The position numbers and the translations under genes were made by a program. This document shows, in pieces, positions 8,251-18,200 of a stretch of DNA of 64,000 nt. Under the pieces are notes generated by a model. That model saw nothing but the letters and a program-made list of their open reading frames with translations. It did not search any database and was not told where the DNA came from. Every line of letters starts with the position of its first letter. Positions within the stretch are counted from its first letter, which is position 1. The DNA comes from Actinomadura chibensis NBRC 106107 (lineage in GTDB: Bacteria > Actinomycetota > Actinomycetes > Streptosporangiales > Streptosporangiaceae): assembly GCF_001552135.1 (NCBI RefSeq), contig NZ_BCQP01000010.1, forward strand, positions 124,001 to 188,000, read 5' to 3'.

Positions 8251-9185
8251 CAGCCGCTCCCACCGTCCCGCTCGCCGGGGTCGTCCCGCCCGTCTGCACG
8301 CCGCTGACCCCGGACCTGCGGGTGGACGTCCGCTCCCTCGAACGGCTCGTCGACCACCTCGTCGGCGCGGGCGTGGACGGGCTGTTCGTGCTCGGCTCCA
8401 CCGGCGAGGCGGCGTTCCTGCCGGACGGGCACCGCCGCACCGTCCTGGAGACCGTCGTCAAGCACGTCGCCGGGGAGGTGCCCGTGCTCGGCGGCGCCAT
8501 CGACATGACCACCCTGCGGGTGATCGAGCACGCCCGGGTCGCGGCGGACGTCGGCTGCGACGCGGTGGTCGCGACCGCCCCGTTCTACGCCCGCACCCAC
8601 CCGGCCGAGGTCGAGGCGCATCTGCGCCGCGTCGCGGAAGCCGTCCAGGTGCCGCTGTACGCCTACGACCTGCCGGTCTCGGTGCACTCCAAGCTGGACT
8701 CCGGGACGCTGCTGCGGCTCGCGGCCGAGGGCGTGCTCGCCGGAGTGAAGGACTCCAGCGGCGACGACGGCGGCCTGCGGGCCCTCACCGTCGCGCTCCG
8801 CGACGCCGGAACGTCCGGCTTCAGCGTCCTGACCGGGGCGGAGTTGACCGTCGACGCGGCGTTCGCGATGGGCGTGGACGGCGTCGTGCCGGGGCTCGGC
8901 AACGTCGACCCGTCCGGCTACGTCCGGCTGTACCGGCACTGCCGGGACGGGCGCTGGGCCGAGGCCCGCGCCGAGCAGGAGCGGCTGCTGCGGCTGTTCG
9001 GCATCGTCGAGGCGGGCGCGCCCGGCCGGATGGGGCGCGGCTCGTCCGCGCTCGGCGCGTTCAAGGCGGCGCTGCACCTGCTCGGCGTGATCGACCGCCC
9101 GGTGACGGCGCCGCCGCAGGTGCCGCTCGACGCGGCGGAGACCGAGCGGGTCCGGGCCGGTCTCGCCGCCGCCGGGCTGCTGTGA
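8247..9185 (+). CDS. nanA: N-acetylneuraminate lyase (DHDPS/NAL family)
   Basis: Class I TIM-barrel aldolase that splits Neu5Ac into ManNAc and pyruvate. It is 312 residues. The carboxylate-binding motif GSTGE is near residue 46-50, the active-site Tyr in YAYDLP near 134, and the Schiff-base Lys in GVKDSSGDDG near 164. The sequence alone could also be a dihydrodipicolinate-synthase-like enzyme. Its position between a sialic-acid-type importer and nanK-nanE makes the lyase assignment much more likely. It is translationally coupled on both sides through GTGA overlaps. Confidence 0.83.
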   Translation: MTAAPTVPLAGVVPPVCTPLTPDLRVDVRSLERLVDHLVGAGVDGLFVLGSTGEAAFLPDGHRRTVLETVVKHVAGEVPVLGGAIDMTTLRVIEHARVAADVGCDAVVATAPFYARTHPAEVEAHLRRVAEAVQVPLYAYDLPVSVHSKLDSGTLLRLAAEGVLAGVKDSSGDDGGLRALTVALRDAGTSGFSVLTGAELTVDAAFAMGVDGVVPGLGNVDPSGYVRLYRHCRDGRWAEARAEQERLLRLFGIVEAGAPGRMGRGSSALGAFKAALHLLGVIDRPVTAPPQVPLDAAETERVRAGLAAAGLL

Positions 9186-10033
9186 CCCCCGGCGGGCCGG
9201 GCCTGTACGCGGCGCTCGACATCGGCGGGACGAAGATCGCCGCAGGGCTGGTAGACGGCGCCGGGACCGTCCGGCGGCGCGCCCGGGTGCCGACGCCCGG
9301 CGGGGGAGGGGCCGCCGTGCTCGCGGCGGCGGCCCGGCTGCTGGACGGCCTCGGCGGCGCGGACGTCCGCGCCCTCGGCGTCGGCGCGCCCGGCGTCGTG
9401 GACCCGGCCAGCGGACGCGTCGTGTCCGCCACCGGCGTCCTGCCCGGCTGGGCCGGGACGCCGGTACGGCGGATCCTCGCCGACCGGACGGGGCTGCCCG
9501 TCACGGTCGTCAACGACGTCCGCGCCATGGCCGTCGGCGAGGCGAGGCGCGGCGCGGCGGGCGGGTACCGCCGCGTCCTGCACGTCTCGGTCGGGACGGG
9601 CGTCGGCGGCGCGCTGACCACCGCCGGGCACCCCGAGCACGGCTCGCACGGCACCGCCGGGGAGATCGCGCACCTGCTCGTCCCCGAACGGGGGCCGGTG
9701 CCGTGCGGCTGCGGCCGCCGCGACCACCTGGAGGCCGTCGTCTCCGGCCCCGCCATCGCGGCCGCCGGCGACGCGCCGCACGCCGGGACCGTGCTGGGCC
9801 GCGCCCTCGCCGGGCTCCTCGCCGTCCTGGACCCGGACGCCGTCGTGATCGGCGGGGGCGTCGCCCGAATCGGCCCGCCGTTCCTGGACGCGGTCGCCGC
9901 CGCGTTCGGCGCCGAGGCGCTGGCGCCGCTGCGCGCGACGCCGATCCTCCCGTCCCGCCTCGGCGCCGACGCCCCGCTCGTCGGCGCCGCCCTCCTCGCC
10001 ATGTCCGGAACGTCGGAAGGGAGCGCCCGATGA
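9182..10033 (+). CDS. nanK: ROK-family kinase, probably N-acetylmannosamine kinase
   Basis: Phosphorylates ManNAc to ManNAc-6-P in the cytoplasm. The protein has 283 residues, with the ATP-binding DIGGTKIAAGL motif at residues 10-20, the ROK sugar-binding segment (VVNDVRAMAVGEARRGA), and a glycine-rich C-terminal VVIGGGVA. The zinc site normally read as CxCGxxGCxE is here CGCGRRDHLE, so the third Cys is replaced by Asp-His, an atypical feature. It overlaps nanA upstream (GTGA) and nanE downstream (ATGA), which supports the ManNAc substrate. Confidence 0.82.
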   Translation: MTPGGPGLYAALDIGGTKIAAGLVDGAGTVRRRARVPTPGGGGAAVLAAAARLLDGLGGADVRALGVGAPGVVDPASGRVVSATGVLPGWAGTPVRRILADRTGLPVTVVNDVRAMAVGEARRGAAGGYRRVLHVSVGTGVGGALTTAGHPEHGSHGTAGEIAHLLVPERGPVPCGCGRRDHLEAVVSGPAIAAAGDAPHAGTVLGRALAGLLAVLDPDAVVIGGGVARIGPPFLDAVAAAFGAEALAPLRATPILPSRLGADAPLVGAALLAMSGTSEGSAR

Positions 10034-10758
10034 GCCCCGAGTCCTTCGCCGCGGCCGTCGCCGGGCGGCTGATCGTGTCCTGCCAGGCGCCGGCGGGGCA
10101 TCCGCTGCGCGACACCGCCGCCCTCGTCCGGATGGCCCGCGCCGCCGCCGAGGGGGGCGCCGCCGCGATCCGCTGCGGCGGGGTCGGCGGGGCCGCGGAC
10201 GTGGCCGCCGTCGCCGCCGCCGTGGACGTCCCCGTCATCGGCCTGACCAAGGACGGAGCGGACGGGGTGTTCATCACGCCCACCGCCGCGGCGGCCCGCT
10301 CCGTCGCCGCGGCCGGAGCCGCGGTCGTCGCTGCCGACGCCACGTCCCGTCCGCGCCCGGACGGACGTCCGCTCGGCGAGTCCGTCGAGGCCGTGCACGA
10401 GGCCGGAGCCCTGTTCATGGCGGACGTGTCGACCCTGGCGGAGGGCGTCGCGGCCGCCGAGGCGGGAGCCGACGCCGTGGCCACCACGCTCGCCGGATAC
10501 ACCGTGCCGGGACCGCCGCCCGAGGACCCCGACCTCGGGCTCGTCCGCGCGCTCCGCCGGGCCCTGCCCGGCGCGCTGATCGTCGCCGAGGGCCGCTACC
10601 ACTCGCCCGCGGCGGCGGCCGCCGCGATCGAGGCGGGCGCGACCTGCGTCGTCGTCGGCGCCGCCATCACCGACCCCCGCTGGATCACGGCGCGCTTCGC
10701 CGCCGCCGTCCATGGTCGCGAACGCGCGCTCGGCCGGTCCGGCGGCCCGCTCCGGTAA
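10030..10758 (+). CDS. nanE: N-acylglucosamine-6-phosphate 2-epimerase
   Basis: Converts ManNAc-6-P to GlcNAc-6-P. The 242-residue TIM barrel shows NanE features: an N-terminal IVSCQAPAGHPL, the catalytic Lys segment VIGLTKDG, MADVSTLAEG, and TTLAGYT near 160. The ATG overlaps the nanK stop. NagA and NagB, needed to enter glycolysis, are not in this window. Confidence 0.88.
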   Translation: MSPESFAAAVAGRLIVSCQAPAGHPLRDTAALVRMARAAAEGGAAAIRCGGVGGAADVAAVAAAVDVPVIGLTKDGADGVFITPTAAAARSVAAAGAAVVAADATSRPRPDGRPLGESVEAVHEAGALFMADVSTLAEGVAAAEAGADAVATTLAGYTVPGPPPEDPDLGLVRALRRALPGALIVAEGRYHSPAAAAAAIEAGATCVVVGAAITDPRWITARFAAAVHGRERALGRSGGPLR

Positions 10759-10807
10759 AAGAACGCGCGGCCGCGGCGGAAACGCCGGGTCATCACGAAT
10801 TCCTCTC

Positions 10808-10837
10808 TTGACCGCCGTGACATGCGGTTCTTAATCT
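10808..10837 (+). promoter_or_regulatory. Promoter upstream of the second catabolic operon, with TTTCCCGGAA repeats
   Basis: TTGACC (10808-10813) and TAATCT (10832-10837) lie 18 bases apart in the 218-base gap after nanE. Downstream, in the predicted leader, TTTCCCGGAA occurs twice (10870-10879 and 10924-10933, 54 bases apart). It is an almost perfect palindrome and could be an operator. The rest of the gap holds no gene that I can support. Confidence 0.4.
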
Positions 10838-10976
10838 CGCCAGGAGAGCAGCGAAGTCGCTTTTTCGCGTTTCCCGGAAAAGGGCTTTCAGCGCGCGAGT
10901 CGCCACACGATCCAGGCGCCGCATTTCCCGGAACAAGCGGCCGGGTCGCGGGCCGAGGAGCCTTGGAAGGAACGGG

Positions 10977-12155
10977 ATGGCACGCAGGTCGATCGGGGTC
11001 GTCATGAACGGCGTCACCGGCCGGATGGGATACCGCCAGCATCTGCTCCGCTCGATCCTCGCGATCAGGGAGCAGGGCGGGATCCGCACCGCGGGCGGCG
11101 ACGTGCTCTGGCCCGAGCCCGTGCTCGTCGGCCGCGACGAGGGCAAACTGCGCGACCTCGCCGAGCGGCACGGCCTCGCCGAGCGGCACGGGCTCCGGCC
11201 CTGGACGACCGACCTGGCCGAGGCGCTGGCGCGCCCGGAGACCGAGGTCTACTTCGACGCGCAGGTCACCCCGGCGCGGGCGGCGGCGATCCGCGCGGCG
11301 CTGGCCGCGGGCAAGCACGTCTACACCGAGAAGCCGCTCGCCGAGGACCTGGCGGACGCGCTGGCCCTGGCGCGGCTCGCGGACGAGGCGGGGGTGAAGC
11401 ACGGCGTCGTCCAGGACAAGCTGTTCCTGCCGGGCCTGCTGAAGCTGAGACGGCTGGTGGAGGGCGGCTTCTTCGGCCGCATCCTGTCGGTGCGCGGCGA
11501 GTTCGGATACTGGGTCTTCGAGGGCGACTGGCAGGAGGCGCAGCGGCCGAGCTGGAACTACCGGGCCGAGGACGGCGGCGGCATCATCCTCGACATGTTC
11601 TGCCACTGGCGGTACGTGCTGGACGGCGTGGTCGCGCCGGTGCGGTCCCTCCAGGTGCTGGGCGCGACGCACATCCCCGAGCGGGTGGACGAGCACGGCA
11701 GGCCCTACAAGGCCACCGCCGACGACGCCGCGTACGGGATCTTCGAGCTGGACGGCGGGATCGTCGCGCAGATCAACTCGTCCTGGACGACCCGCGTGTT
11801 CCGCGACGAGCTGGTCGAGTTCCAGGTGGACGGGACGGAGGGCTCGGCCGTGGCGGGGCTGCGGCGGTGCCGCGTCCAGCACCGGTCGATGACGCCGAAG
11901 CCGGTGTGGAACCCCGACCTGCCCGCGACCGACGACTTCCGCGCCGACTGGCACGAGATCTCCGACAACGCCGAATTCGAGAACGGGTTCAAGACGCAGT
12001 GGGAGATGTTCCTGCGGCACGTCGCCGAGGACGCGCCGTTCCCCTGGGACTTCTACGCGGGCGCGCGCGGCGTCCAGTTCGCCGAGCTCGGCCTGCGGGC
12101 GTGGCGCGAGGGGCGCCGCCTCGACGTCCCCGACCTGGTCCGATCGAAGGAGTGA
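10977..12155 (+). CDS. Gfo/Idh/MocA-family sugar dehydrogenase
   Basis: NAD(P)-dependent oxidoreductase of 392 residues. The N-terminal Rossmann fold uses a loose nucleotide loop (VVMNGVTGRMGYRQ), followed by the family signature EKPL near residue 121-124 and a C-terminal alpha/beta domain. A GGAAGG Shine-Dalgarno precedes the ATG. It heads a tight operon with a DUF993 protein, a sugar-phosphate-isomerase-like protein and a ROK kinase, so it probably oxidises a sugar or glycoside. The substrate cannot be told from sequence. An 18-base tandem duplication (11157-11192) repeats LAERHG in the protein. Confidence 0.82.
   Translation: MARRSIGVVMNGVTGRMGYRQHLLRSILAIREQGGIRTAGGDVLWPEPVLVGRDEGKLRDLAERHGLAERHGLRPWTTDLAEALARPETEVYFDAQVTPARAAAIRAALAAGKHVYTEKPLAEDLADALALARLADEAGVKHGVVQDKLFLPGLLKLRRLVEGGFFGRILSVRGEFGYWVFEGDWQEAQRPSWNYRAEDGGGIILDMFCHWRYVLDGVVAPVRSLQVLGATHIPERVDEHGRPYKATADDAAYGIFELDGGIVAQINSSWTTRVFRDELVEFQVDGTEGSAVAGLRRCRVQHRSMTPKPVWNPDLPATDDFRADWHEISDNAEFENGFKTQWEMFLRHVAEDAPFPWDFYAGARGVQFAELGLRAWREGRRLDVPDLVRSKE
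11157..11192 (+). repeat. 18-bp in-frame tandem duplication
   Basis: The unit CTCGCCGAGCGGCACGGC occurs twice in a row, with one mismatch at the last base. It adds six residues (LAERHG) to the dehydrogenase and looks like recent slippage. Confidence 0.85.
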
Positions 12156-12161
12156 GCCGGA

Positions 12162-13307
12162 ATGAAGATCGGGCTGCCGGCGCCGGACGGAACCCTGGTC
12201 CCCTACGCGATGGGCGAACCGCGAATCCATCCGCCCCCCGGGGCACCGAGCGTTTCGCGGGTCGCCTACGCCGCCGCCCACGTGGTCGCCGACCCCGACG
12301 GCGACCCGCCCGGCTCCTCGCTGGACTGGGACGCGACGCTGGCGTTCCGCCGCCACCTCTGGTCGTACGGGCTCGGCGTGGCGGAGGCGATGGACACCGC
12401 GCAGCGCGGCATGGGCCTGGACTGGGCGACGACCCGCTCGCTGATCGAGCGGAGCGGCGGGGAGGCGCGGGCGGTGGGCGGGCGGATCGTCTGCGGAGCG
12501 GGCACCGACCACCTCCCGCCCGGCCCGGTCTCGCTGGGCGCGATCGCCGCCGCGTACGAGGAGCAGCTCGCGGTGGTCGAGTCGGCGGGCGCGGTCCCGG
12601 TGCTGATGGCGAGCCGTCACCTGGCCGCCGCGGCACGCGGCCCGGACGACTACGCGGCGGTGTACGGACGGCTGCTGGCCCAGGTCGAGCGGCCCGTGGT
12701 GCTCCACTGGCTCGGGCCGATGTTCGACCCGGCGCTGGACGGCTACTGGGGCTCGGCCGATCCCGGCACCGCCGCCGGCGCGCTGCTCGCCCTGATCGAA
12801 GAGCACGCGCCCCGGATCGACGGGGTGAAGATCTCCCTGCTGGACGCGGAACGCGAGATCGCCTTCCGGAACCGGCTGCCGTCCGGCGTCCGCCTCTACA
12901 CCGGCGACGACTTCAACTATCCCGAGCTGATCAGGGGCGACGCCGACGGGCACAGCGACGCGCTGCTCGGCGTCTTCGACCCGATCGCGCCCGCGGCCGC
13001 GGCGGCGCTGCGGGCGTTGGACGACGGCGACACCGCGTCCTACGAGGAGATCCTCGCGCCGACCGTGCCGCTCGCCCGGCACCTGTTCGAAGCGCCCACC
13101 TACTACTACAAGACCGGCGTGGTGTTCCTGGCCTGGCTGACCGGACGGCAGCGGCATTTCCGCATGGTCGGCGGGCTGGAGAACGCGCGGCCCGTCCCGC
13201 ACATGGTGCGCCTCTTCCAGCTCGCCGACGCCGCCGGCCTCTTCCCCGACCCCGGTCTCGCCGCGCGGCGGATGAGCGCGTGGCTGACCGTCCAGGGAGC
13301 CGCCTGA
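12162..13307 (+). CDS. DUF993 family protein, DHDPS-like TIM barrel
   Basis: A 381-residue protein of the family annotated as DUF993, related to dihydrodipicolinate synthase/aldolase barrels; no reaction is established. Lys223 in the strand IDGVKISLLD is placed like the Schiff-base lysine of class I aldolases. A conserved-looking LYTGDDFNYPELI follows at about 245-257. It starts 7 bases after the dehydrogenase and overlaps the next isomerase by one base (TGATG). Such proteins recur with Gfo/Idh/MocA and isomerase partners, suggesting retro-aldol cleavage of an oxidised sugar acid. Confidence 0.75.
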   Translation: MKIGLPAPDGTLVPYAMGEPRIHPPPGAPSVSRVAYAAAHVVADPDGDPPGSSLDWDATLAFRRHLWSYGLGVAEAMDTAQRGMGLDWATTRSLIERSGGEARAVGGRIVCGAGTDHLPPGPVSLGAIAAAYEEQLAVVESAGAVPVLMASRHLAAAARGPDDYAAVYGRLLAQVERPVVLHWLGPMFDPALDGYWGSADPGTAAGALLALIEEHAPRIDGVKISLLDAEREIAFRNRLPSGVRLYTGDDFNYPELIRGDADGHSDALLGVFDPIAPAAAAALRALDDGDTASYEEILAPTVPLARHLFEAPTYYYKTGVVFLAWLTGRQRHFRMVGGLENARPVPHMVRLFQLADAAGLFPDPGLAARRMSAWLTVQGAA

Positions 13308-14128
13308 TGAGGCCCGGCCTCGACCAGAGGAGGTTCAGCCTCAACCAGTGGACGACGCGGCACTGGCCCCTCCCGGAACTGGCGGCGGGCTGCGCGGCGG
13401 CGGGCGTGACGGGTGTCGGGCTGTGGCGGGAGCCCGTCGCCGAGTACGGCCCGGCGCGCACCGGGAAGCTCATGAGCGACCACGGCCTGACCGTCACCTC
13501 GCTGTGCCGGGGCGGCTTCTTCCAGCGGCCGGGCGCCTTGGACGACAACCGCCGCGCCGTGGAGATGGCCGCCGAGCTGGGCGCGCCGGTGCTGTGCCTG
13601 GTGAGCGGGGGACTGCCGGACGGGTCCCGCGACCTCGACGGCGCCCGCGCGCGGGCCGCCGACGTCCTGGCCGAGCTCGCGCCGTACGCGGGCGAGCGCG
13701 GCGTCCGGCTCGCGATCGAGCCGCTGCACCCGATGTTCTGCTCCGACCGGTGCGTGGTCTCCACCCTCGCCCAGGCCCTCGACCTCGCGGCGCCGTTCCC
13801 CTCCTCCCAGGTCGGCGTGGTGGTCGACACCTACCACCTGTGGTGGGACCCGGACGTCTGGACGGGCATCGCCCGCGCGGGGGCCCGGGGGCGTGTGGCG
13901 CTGTTCCAGGTCGCCGACTGGGTCACGCCGCTGCCCGAGGGCGTCCTCACCGGGCGCGGCATGCTCGGCGACGGGTGCGTCGAGCTGCGCCGGTTCCGCC
14001 GGGCCGTGGACGCCGCCGGGTACACCGGGCCCGTCGAGGCGGAGATCTTCAACGCGGAGCTGTGGGCGATGCCGGGGCCGTCCGCGCTGGAGCTCACGCT
14101 GTCGCGCTTCGCCCAGCACGTCGCATGA
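13307..14128 (+). CDS. Sugar-phosphate isomerase/epimerase (AP-endonuclease 2-like TIM barrel)
   Basis: A 273-residue xylose-isomerase-like barrel. Probable metal ligands are Glu in LAIEPLHP (about 143), Asp/His in VVVDTYHLWWDP (about 176-179), His-replacing acidic residues near LFQVADW, and Glu in VEAEIFN (about 247). It could isomerise or epimerise a sugar, or act as a lyase on 3-keto-glycosides as some members of this fold do. It sits directly between the DUF993 gene and the ROK kinase gene. Confidence 0.8.
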   Translation: MRPGLDQRRFSLNQWTTRHWPLPELAAGCAAAGVTGVGLWREPVAEYGPARTGKLMSDHGLTVTSLCRGGFFQRPGALDDNRRAVEMAAELGAPVLCLVSGGLPDGSRDLDGARARAADVLAELAPYAGERGVRLAIEPLHPMFCSDRCVVSTLAQALDLAAPFPSSQVGVVVDTYHLWWDPDVWTGIARAGARGRVALFQVADWVTPLPEGVLTGRGMLGDGCVELRRFRRAVDAAGYTGPVEAEIFNAELWAMPGPSALELTLSRFAQHVA

Positions 14129-14154
14129 CGCGGGACGCGGCGGTGCCCGCGTGA
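14125..14154 (+). other. Ten-codon bridging ORF between isomerase and ROK kinase
   Basis: An ATG overlaps the isomerase stop (ATGA), opens the nine-residue frame MTRDAAVPA, and ends in a TGA that overlaps the GTG of the kinase. It may be a translational-coupling relay rather than a functional peptide, or simply chance. Confidence 0.3.
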
Positions 14155-15065
14155 GCGCGCCGGCGGGCTGCGTCATCGGGCTCGACGTCGGCGGTACGCG
14201 CATCAAGGCGGGGATCGTCGGCCCGGAGCACCGCGTGTTGCTCGACCGGACGCGTGCCACGGGTGCGGCCGACGGCGGCGACGCGGTCGCCGCGCGAATC
14301 CTGGACCTCGTCACCGGCCTCGCCGAGGAGGCGTCCGCTGCTGGGCTGGACGTGGCCGCCGCCGGACTCGCGCTGCCCGGGATCGTCGACGAGTCCACCG
14401 GCCGGGTGATCGTCTCCGCCAACCTCGGCTGGCGCGACCGCGACCTCGCCGCGTCCCTCGCCGCGCGCACGGACCTGCCGGTCGTGATCGGCCACGACGT
14501 CCGCGCCGGCGGCCTGGCCGAAGCGGTCCTCGGGGCCGGAAGGCGGCACCGCGACCTGCTGTTCCTCCCGATCGGAACGGGCATCGCGGGCGCCATGATC
14601 CTGGACCGCCGCCCCTACGCGGGCGGCGGCTACGCCGGTGAGATCGGTCATGTGCGCGTCCGCCCCGAGGGGCGGCCGTGCCCGTGCGGCGGCCGCGGCT
14701 GCCTGGAGGCGTACGCCTCGGCCGCCGCCATCGCGCGCGCGTACGCGGCCCGCACCGGCGCGGCGGCGACCGCCGACCGGGTCGCCGGGCGGGCGGCGGC
14801 GGGCGACCCGGTCGCGGCCGCGGTCTGGCGGGACGCGATCGAGGCGCTGGCCACCGCGCTGAGCGCCTATGTCACGATCTGCGCGCCCGAACTGATCATC
14901 ATCGGCGGCGGCCTGGCCGAGAGCGGAGAGTCGCTGCTGGAGCCGCTGCGCGCCGCCCTGGCCGCCCGGCTGAGCTTTCAGCGCGAGCCGCGGATCGTCC
15001 GCGCGGCGCTCGGCGACCGCGCCGGACTTCTGGGCGCGGCCCTGCTCGCCCGCCGGGCCCGGTAA
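14151..15065 (+). CDS. ROK-family sugar kinase
   Basis: A 304-residue cytoplasmic kinase with the ATP motif LDVGGTRIKAGI (about residues 10-21). The full ROK zinc motif is present (GEIGHVRV then CPCGGRGCLEAYAS near 175-188), as is a C-terminal IIIGGGLAESG. GTG at 14151 is chosen because the conserved ATP motif starts soon after it. It closes the operon that begins at 10977, and a hairpin terminator follows at once. The sugar substrate is unknown; a hexose or N-acetylhexosamine fits the locus. Confidence 0.83.
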   Translation: MSAPAGCVIGLDVGGTRIKAGIVGPEHRVLLDRTRATGAADGGDAVAARILDLVTGLAEEASAAGLDVAAAGLALPGIVDESTGRVIVSANLGWRDRDLAASLAARTDLPVVIGHDVRAGGLAEAVLGAGRRHRDLLFLPIGTGIAGAMILDRRPYAGGGYAGEIGHVRVRPEGRPCPCGGRGCLEAYASAAAIARAYAARTGAAATADRVAGRAAAGDPVAAAVWRDAIEALATALSAYVTICAPELIIIGGGLAESGESLLEPLRAALAARLSFQREPRIVRAALGDRAGLLGAALLARRAR

Positions 15066-15066
15066 A

Positions 15067-15096
15067 GCGGGACCGGGCGGGCGTTCCGCCTCCCGC
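15067..15096 (+). terminator. Hairpin terminator after the 10977-15065 operon
   Basis: Arms GCGGGA (15067-15072) and TCCCGC (15091-15096) enclose an inner stem GGCGG/CCGCC with a five-base loop. A TGTTTT tract follows shortly after. Confidence 0.55.
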
Positions 15097-15219
15097 GGAG
15101 TGTTTTCCAGCGAACCGCGATTAAGGATTCGCAATCACCGCCGAATAATTCTTGAATCATATCTTCTCCGCCGGATCTGATGCTGAATCGCGAGAGCCAC
15201 CGGTTTCAGGAGAATCGCC

Positions 15220-18200
15220 ATGACCGATGAACCGCGTCCCATCACGCGCAGGACGGTGCTGGGCTGGGCGGCATTGGGTGCCGCGGGCATGTCAATTCCG
15301 TTTCGGCCGCGGGCCGCGTCGGCGGAGTCGGCCGGGACGGGGCTGGAGGAGCGGGCGCTGGCGCTGAAGCCGCCGGTGCTCCTCTTCGAGACGGCCGTGC
15401 CGCCGCAGCTGCAAGCGGGGAAGGGCTCGCTCGTGTCGGTGAGCGACACCGCGGTCATGGCGGGGGAGCGGTCGCTGCGCTGGGACTACGAGTCGGGCTC
15501 GGCGATCACCGTCCGCTCCGATCTCGGGTACGTGCCGAGCGCGTACCGCCCGGGGGACGACCAGGCGTTCATGGGCACGGTCGCCGCCTTCTCCGTCTGG
15601 ATCTACAACCCGTCGCCGCTGGACGACGTCATGCGGTTCGAGTTCGGCCGGGGCGCGAACGGGGCCGACGCCTGGTTCGACTTCCATCTGGGCTTCTCCG
15701 GCTGGCGCACCGCCTGGGTCCGCTACGGCCAGGACATGTCGGGCCGTCCTCGCGCGGGGATGGACACGGTCCGCATCGTCGCGCCGAAGCGCGTCCCCCA
15801 GGGCACGCTGTTCCTCGACCAGATGATCCTCAACAGCGCGATCCGCCCCGACCATCCCACCGGGGACGCGCAGGTGCCCCAGGTCAACCGGGAGGTCGTC
15901 CGAGCCGACAACGCCCACTGGCTGGCGCTCCTGCACTTCGACGAGCTGCTGAAGGCCAACCGCCCGCCGACCCCGGCGCCGACCGCGGCGGAGTCGGACT
16001 CGCTGCGCCGGGTCATCGGAGGCTACGAGGACTACCTCGCCGCCCCGATGCGCGTGGACGACTCGACCGTCGCCGGCTTCGAGAGCAAGCTCGCGGAATT
16101 CGGGATCCCCGCCAAGGACGCGCCGCGGGGGACCGGCCGACCCGTCTTCACCCATCAGACCCAGATCTACCCGGAGGCCCTCGCCGCCGAGCTGACCGCC
16201 CACGTCAACGCCGTCCAGCTGCGCGACTGCACCGACCTCATGCAGAAGATCGCGCGGGCCCGCGCCTCGGCCGGTCCGGACCTGCGCCGCCCGCTCGGCG
16301 AGCAGTATCTGCGGCTCGTCATCCACCTGCGGGACCGCGGCTGGGCGCACGGCAGTGGCCAGGGGACCGTGCACCACCTCGGGTACGCCATCCGCGGCTA
16401 CTACGACTCGGCCTACCTGATGCGCGAGACGCTCGCCGAGGCCGGGCTGCTCGACGACGTCCGCACCGACCTGGCCTGGCTCGCGGGCCTCGGCCGGATC
16501 TTCTCCGACTGGCGCGACGCCTCGCCCTACAGCGGGATCATGGACATCCTCAACACCACCGTCCGGGGCATGCTGGCGGCGATCCTGCTGATGGACGCCG
16601 ACGCCGAGCGGGTCGCCTACCTGAAGGCCCTGAAGAGCTGGCTCGACCACGCGCTCACCAGCTCACCGGGGATCGAGAACGGGCTGAAGCCCGACGGCAC
16701 CGCCTTCCACCACATGGGCTTCTACCCCGACTACGCGCGGGACGGGTTCACGGGCCTCGCGCCCATCGTGACCGTCCTGAGCCGCACGGCCTTCGCCCCC
16801 TCGACCGCGGCGCACGAGAACCTGAAGCGGGCGGTCCTGGCGATGCGGCTCTACGCCAACCGGGACAATTGGCCGCTCAGCATCAGCGGCCGGCATCCGA
16901 CCGGGAAGACGTCGCTGTCGATCGCCTCCTTCCAGTGGCTGGCGCAGGCCGGCACGCCCGACGGCTCCGCCGAGATCGACCCGCGGCTCGGCGCCGCGTT
17001 CCTGCGCCTGCTCCCGGCCCGTCCGTCCACGGCTCAGCAGCAGGCGGCCGCGCGTGTGAAGGCCGCGGGCGTCAGCGCCGAGCCCGCCCCGCAGGGCGGC
17101 TGGGCCCTCAACTACGCCGCCCTCGCCCTGCACCGCCGCGACGACTGGCTGGTCGCCGTGCGCGGCCACAACCGCTACCTGTGGGGCACCGAGATCTACC
17201 CGCTCAGCAACGTGTACGGCCGCTACACCACCTACGGCCAGATCCAGGTGCTCGGCCGCGGCGATCCGGTCAACAACCTCGACAGCGGGTTCAGCGAGCA
17301 GGGCTGGGACTGGAACCGGTGGCCGGGGACGACGACCGTCCGCCTGCCCTTGGACGCCCTGGAGGCGGACCTGTCCGGGACGATCGAGGAGATGCTGCTG
17401 TCGGACTCGCGGTTCTGCGGCGCCCACACCATCGACGGCCGGCACGCGATGTTCGCCATGGACCTGCACGGGCATCCGAAGTACGACGCCACGCACCGCG
17501 CGCGCAAGTCGGTCTTCATGTTCGACGACCGCGTCGTCGCGCTCGGCACCGGCATTCACAACGCCGACCGCGGGCACGAGACGGAGACGACCCTCTTCCA
17601 GGCCCACCTGGCCGACGTCTCCGCCGCGACCGTCGTCGGCGGGGCCGAGCCGATCACGAGCTTCCCCTACAGCCGCCCGGTGTCCCGCCTCGACGGGCCG
17701 ACGTGGCTGCTCGACCACGTCGGCAACGGCTACTACCTGGCCGGCGGCCAGTCGCTCGGCCTGACCCGCTCCACCCAGGCGTCCCGCGACCAGAGCGGCG
17801 CCGCCGAGACCAGCGGCGACTTCGCGACCGCGTGGCTCGGGCACGGGTCCGCGCCGCGGGCGGAAGGGTACGAGTACGCCGTCATCGTCGGCGCCTCGGC
17901 GCAGGGGATGGCGGACTTCGCCGACCGGATGCGGGACGCGGCCGCCGCCCCGTACCGGGTGCTGCGGCGGGACGGCGCCGCGCACGTGGTGTGGGACCGC
18001 GCGACCGGCATCACCGGGTACGCGCTGTTCGAGCCCGCCGACACGGTGGGCGTGCGGCCGGTCGCCGCCGTGGACACGCCCTGCATGGTGCTGCTGCGCC
18101 CGGCGGGCGACGCGCTCGTCCTGTCCGTCACCGATCCCGACCTGCGCCTGTACGAGGGCCGCGACCCCGACCAGTACGACCGGCGCGGCCGGTTCGTCGG

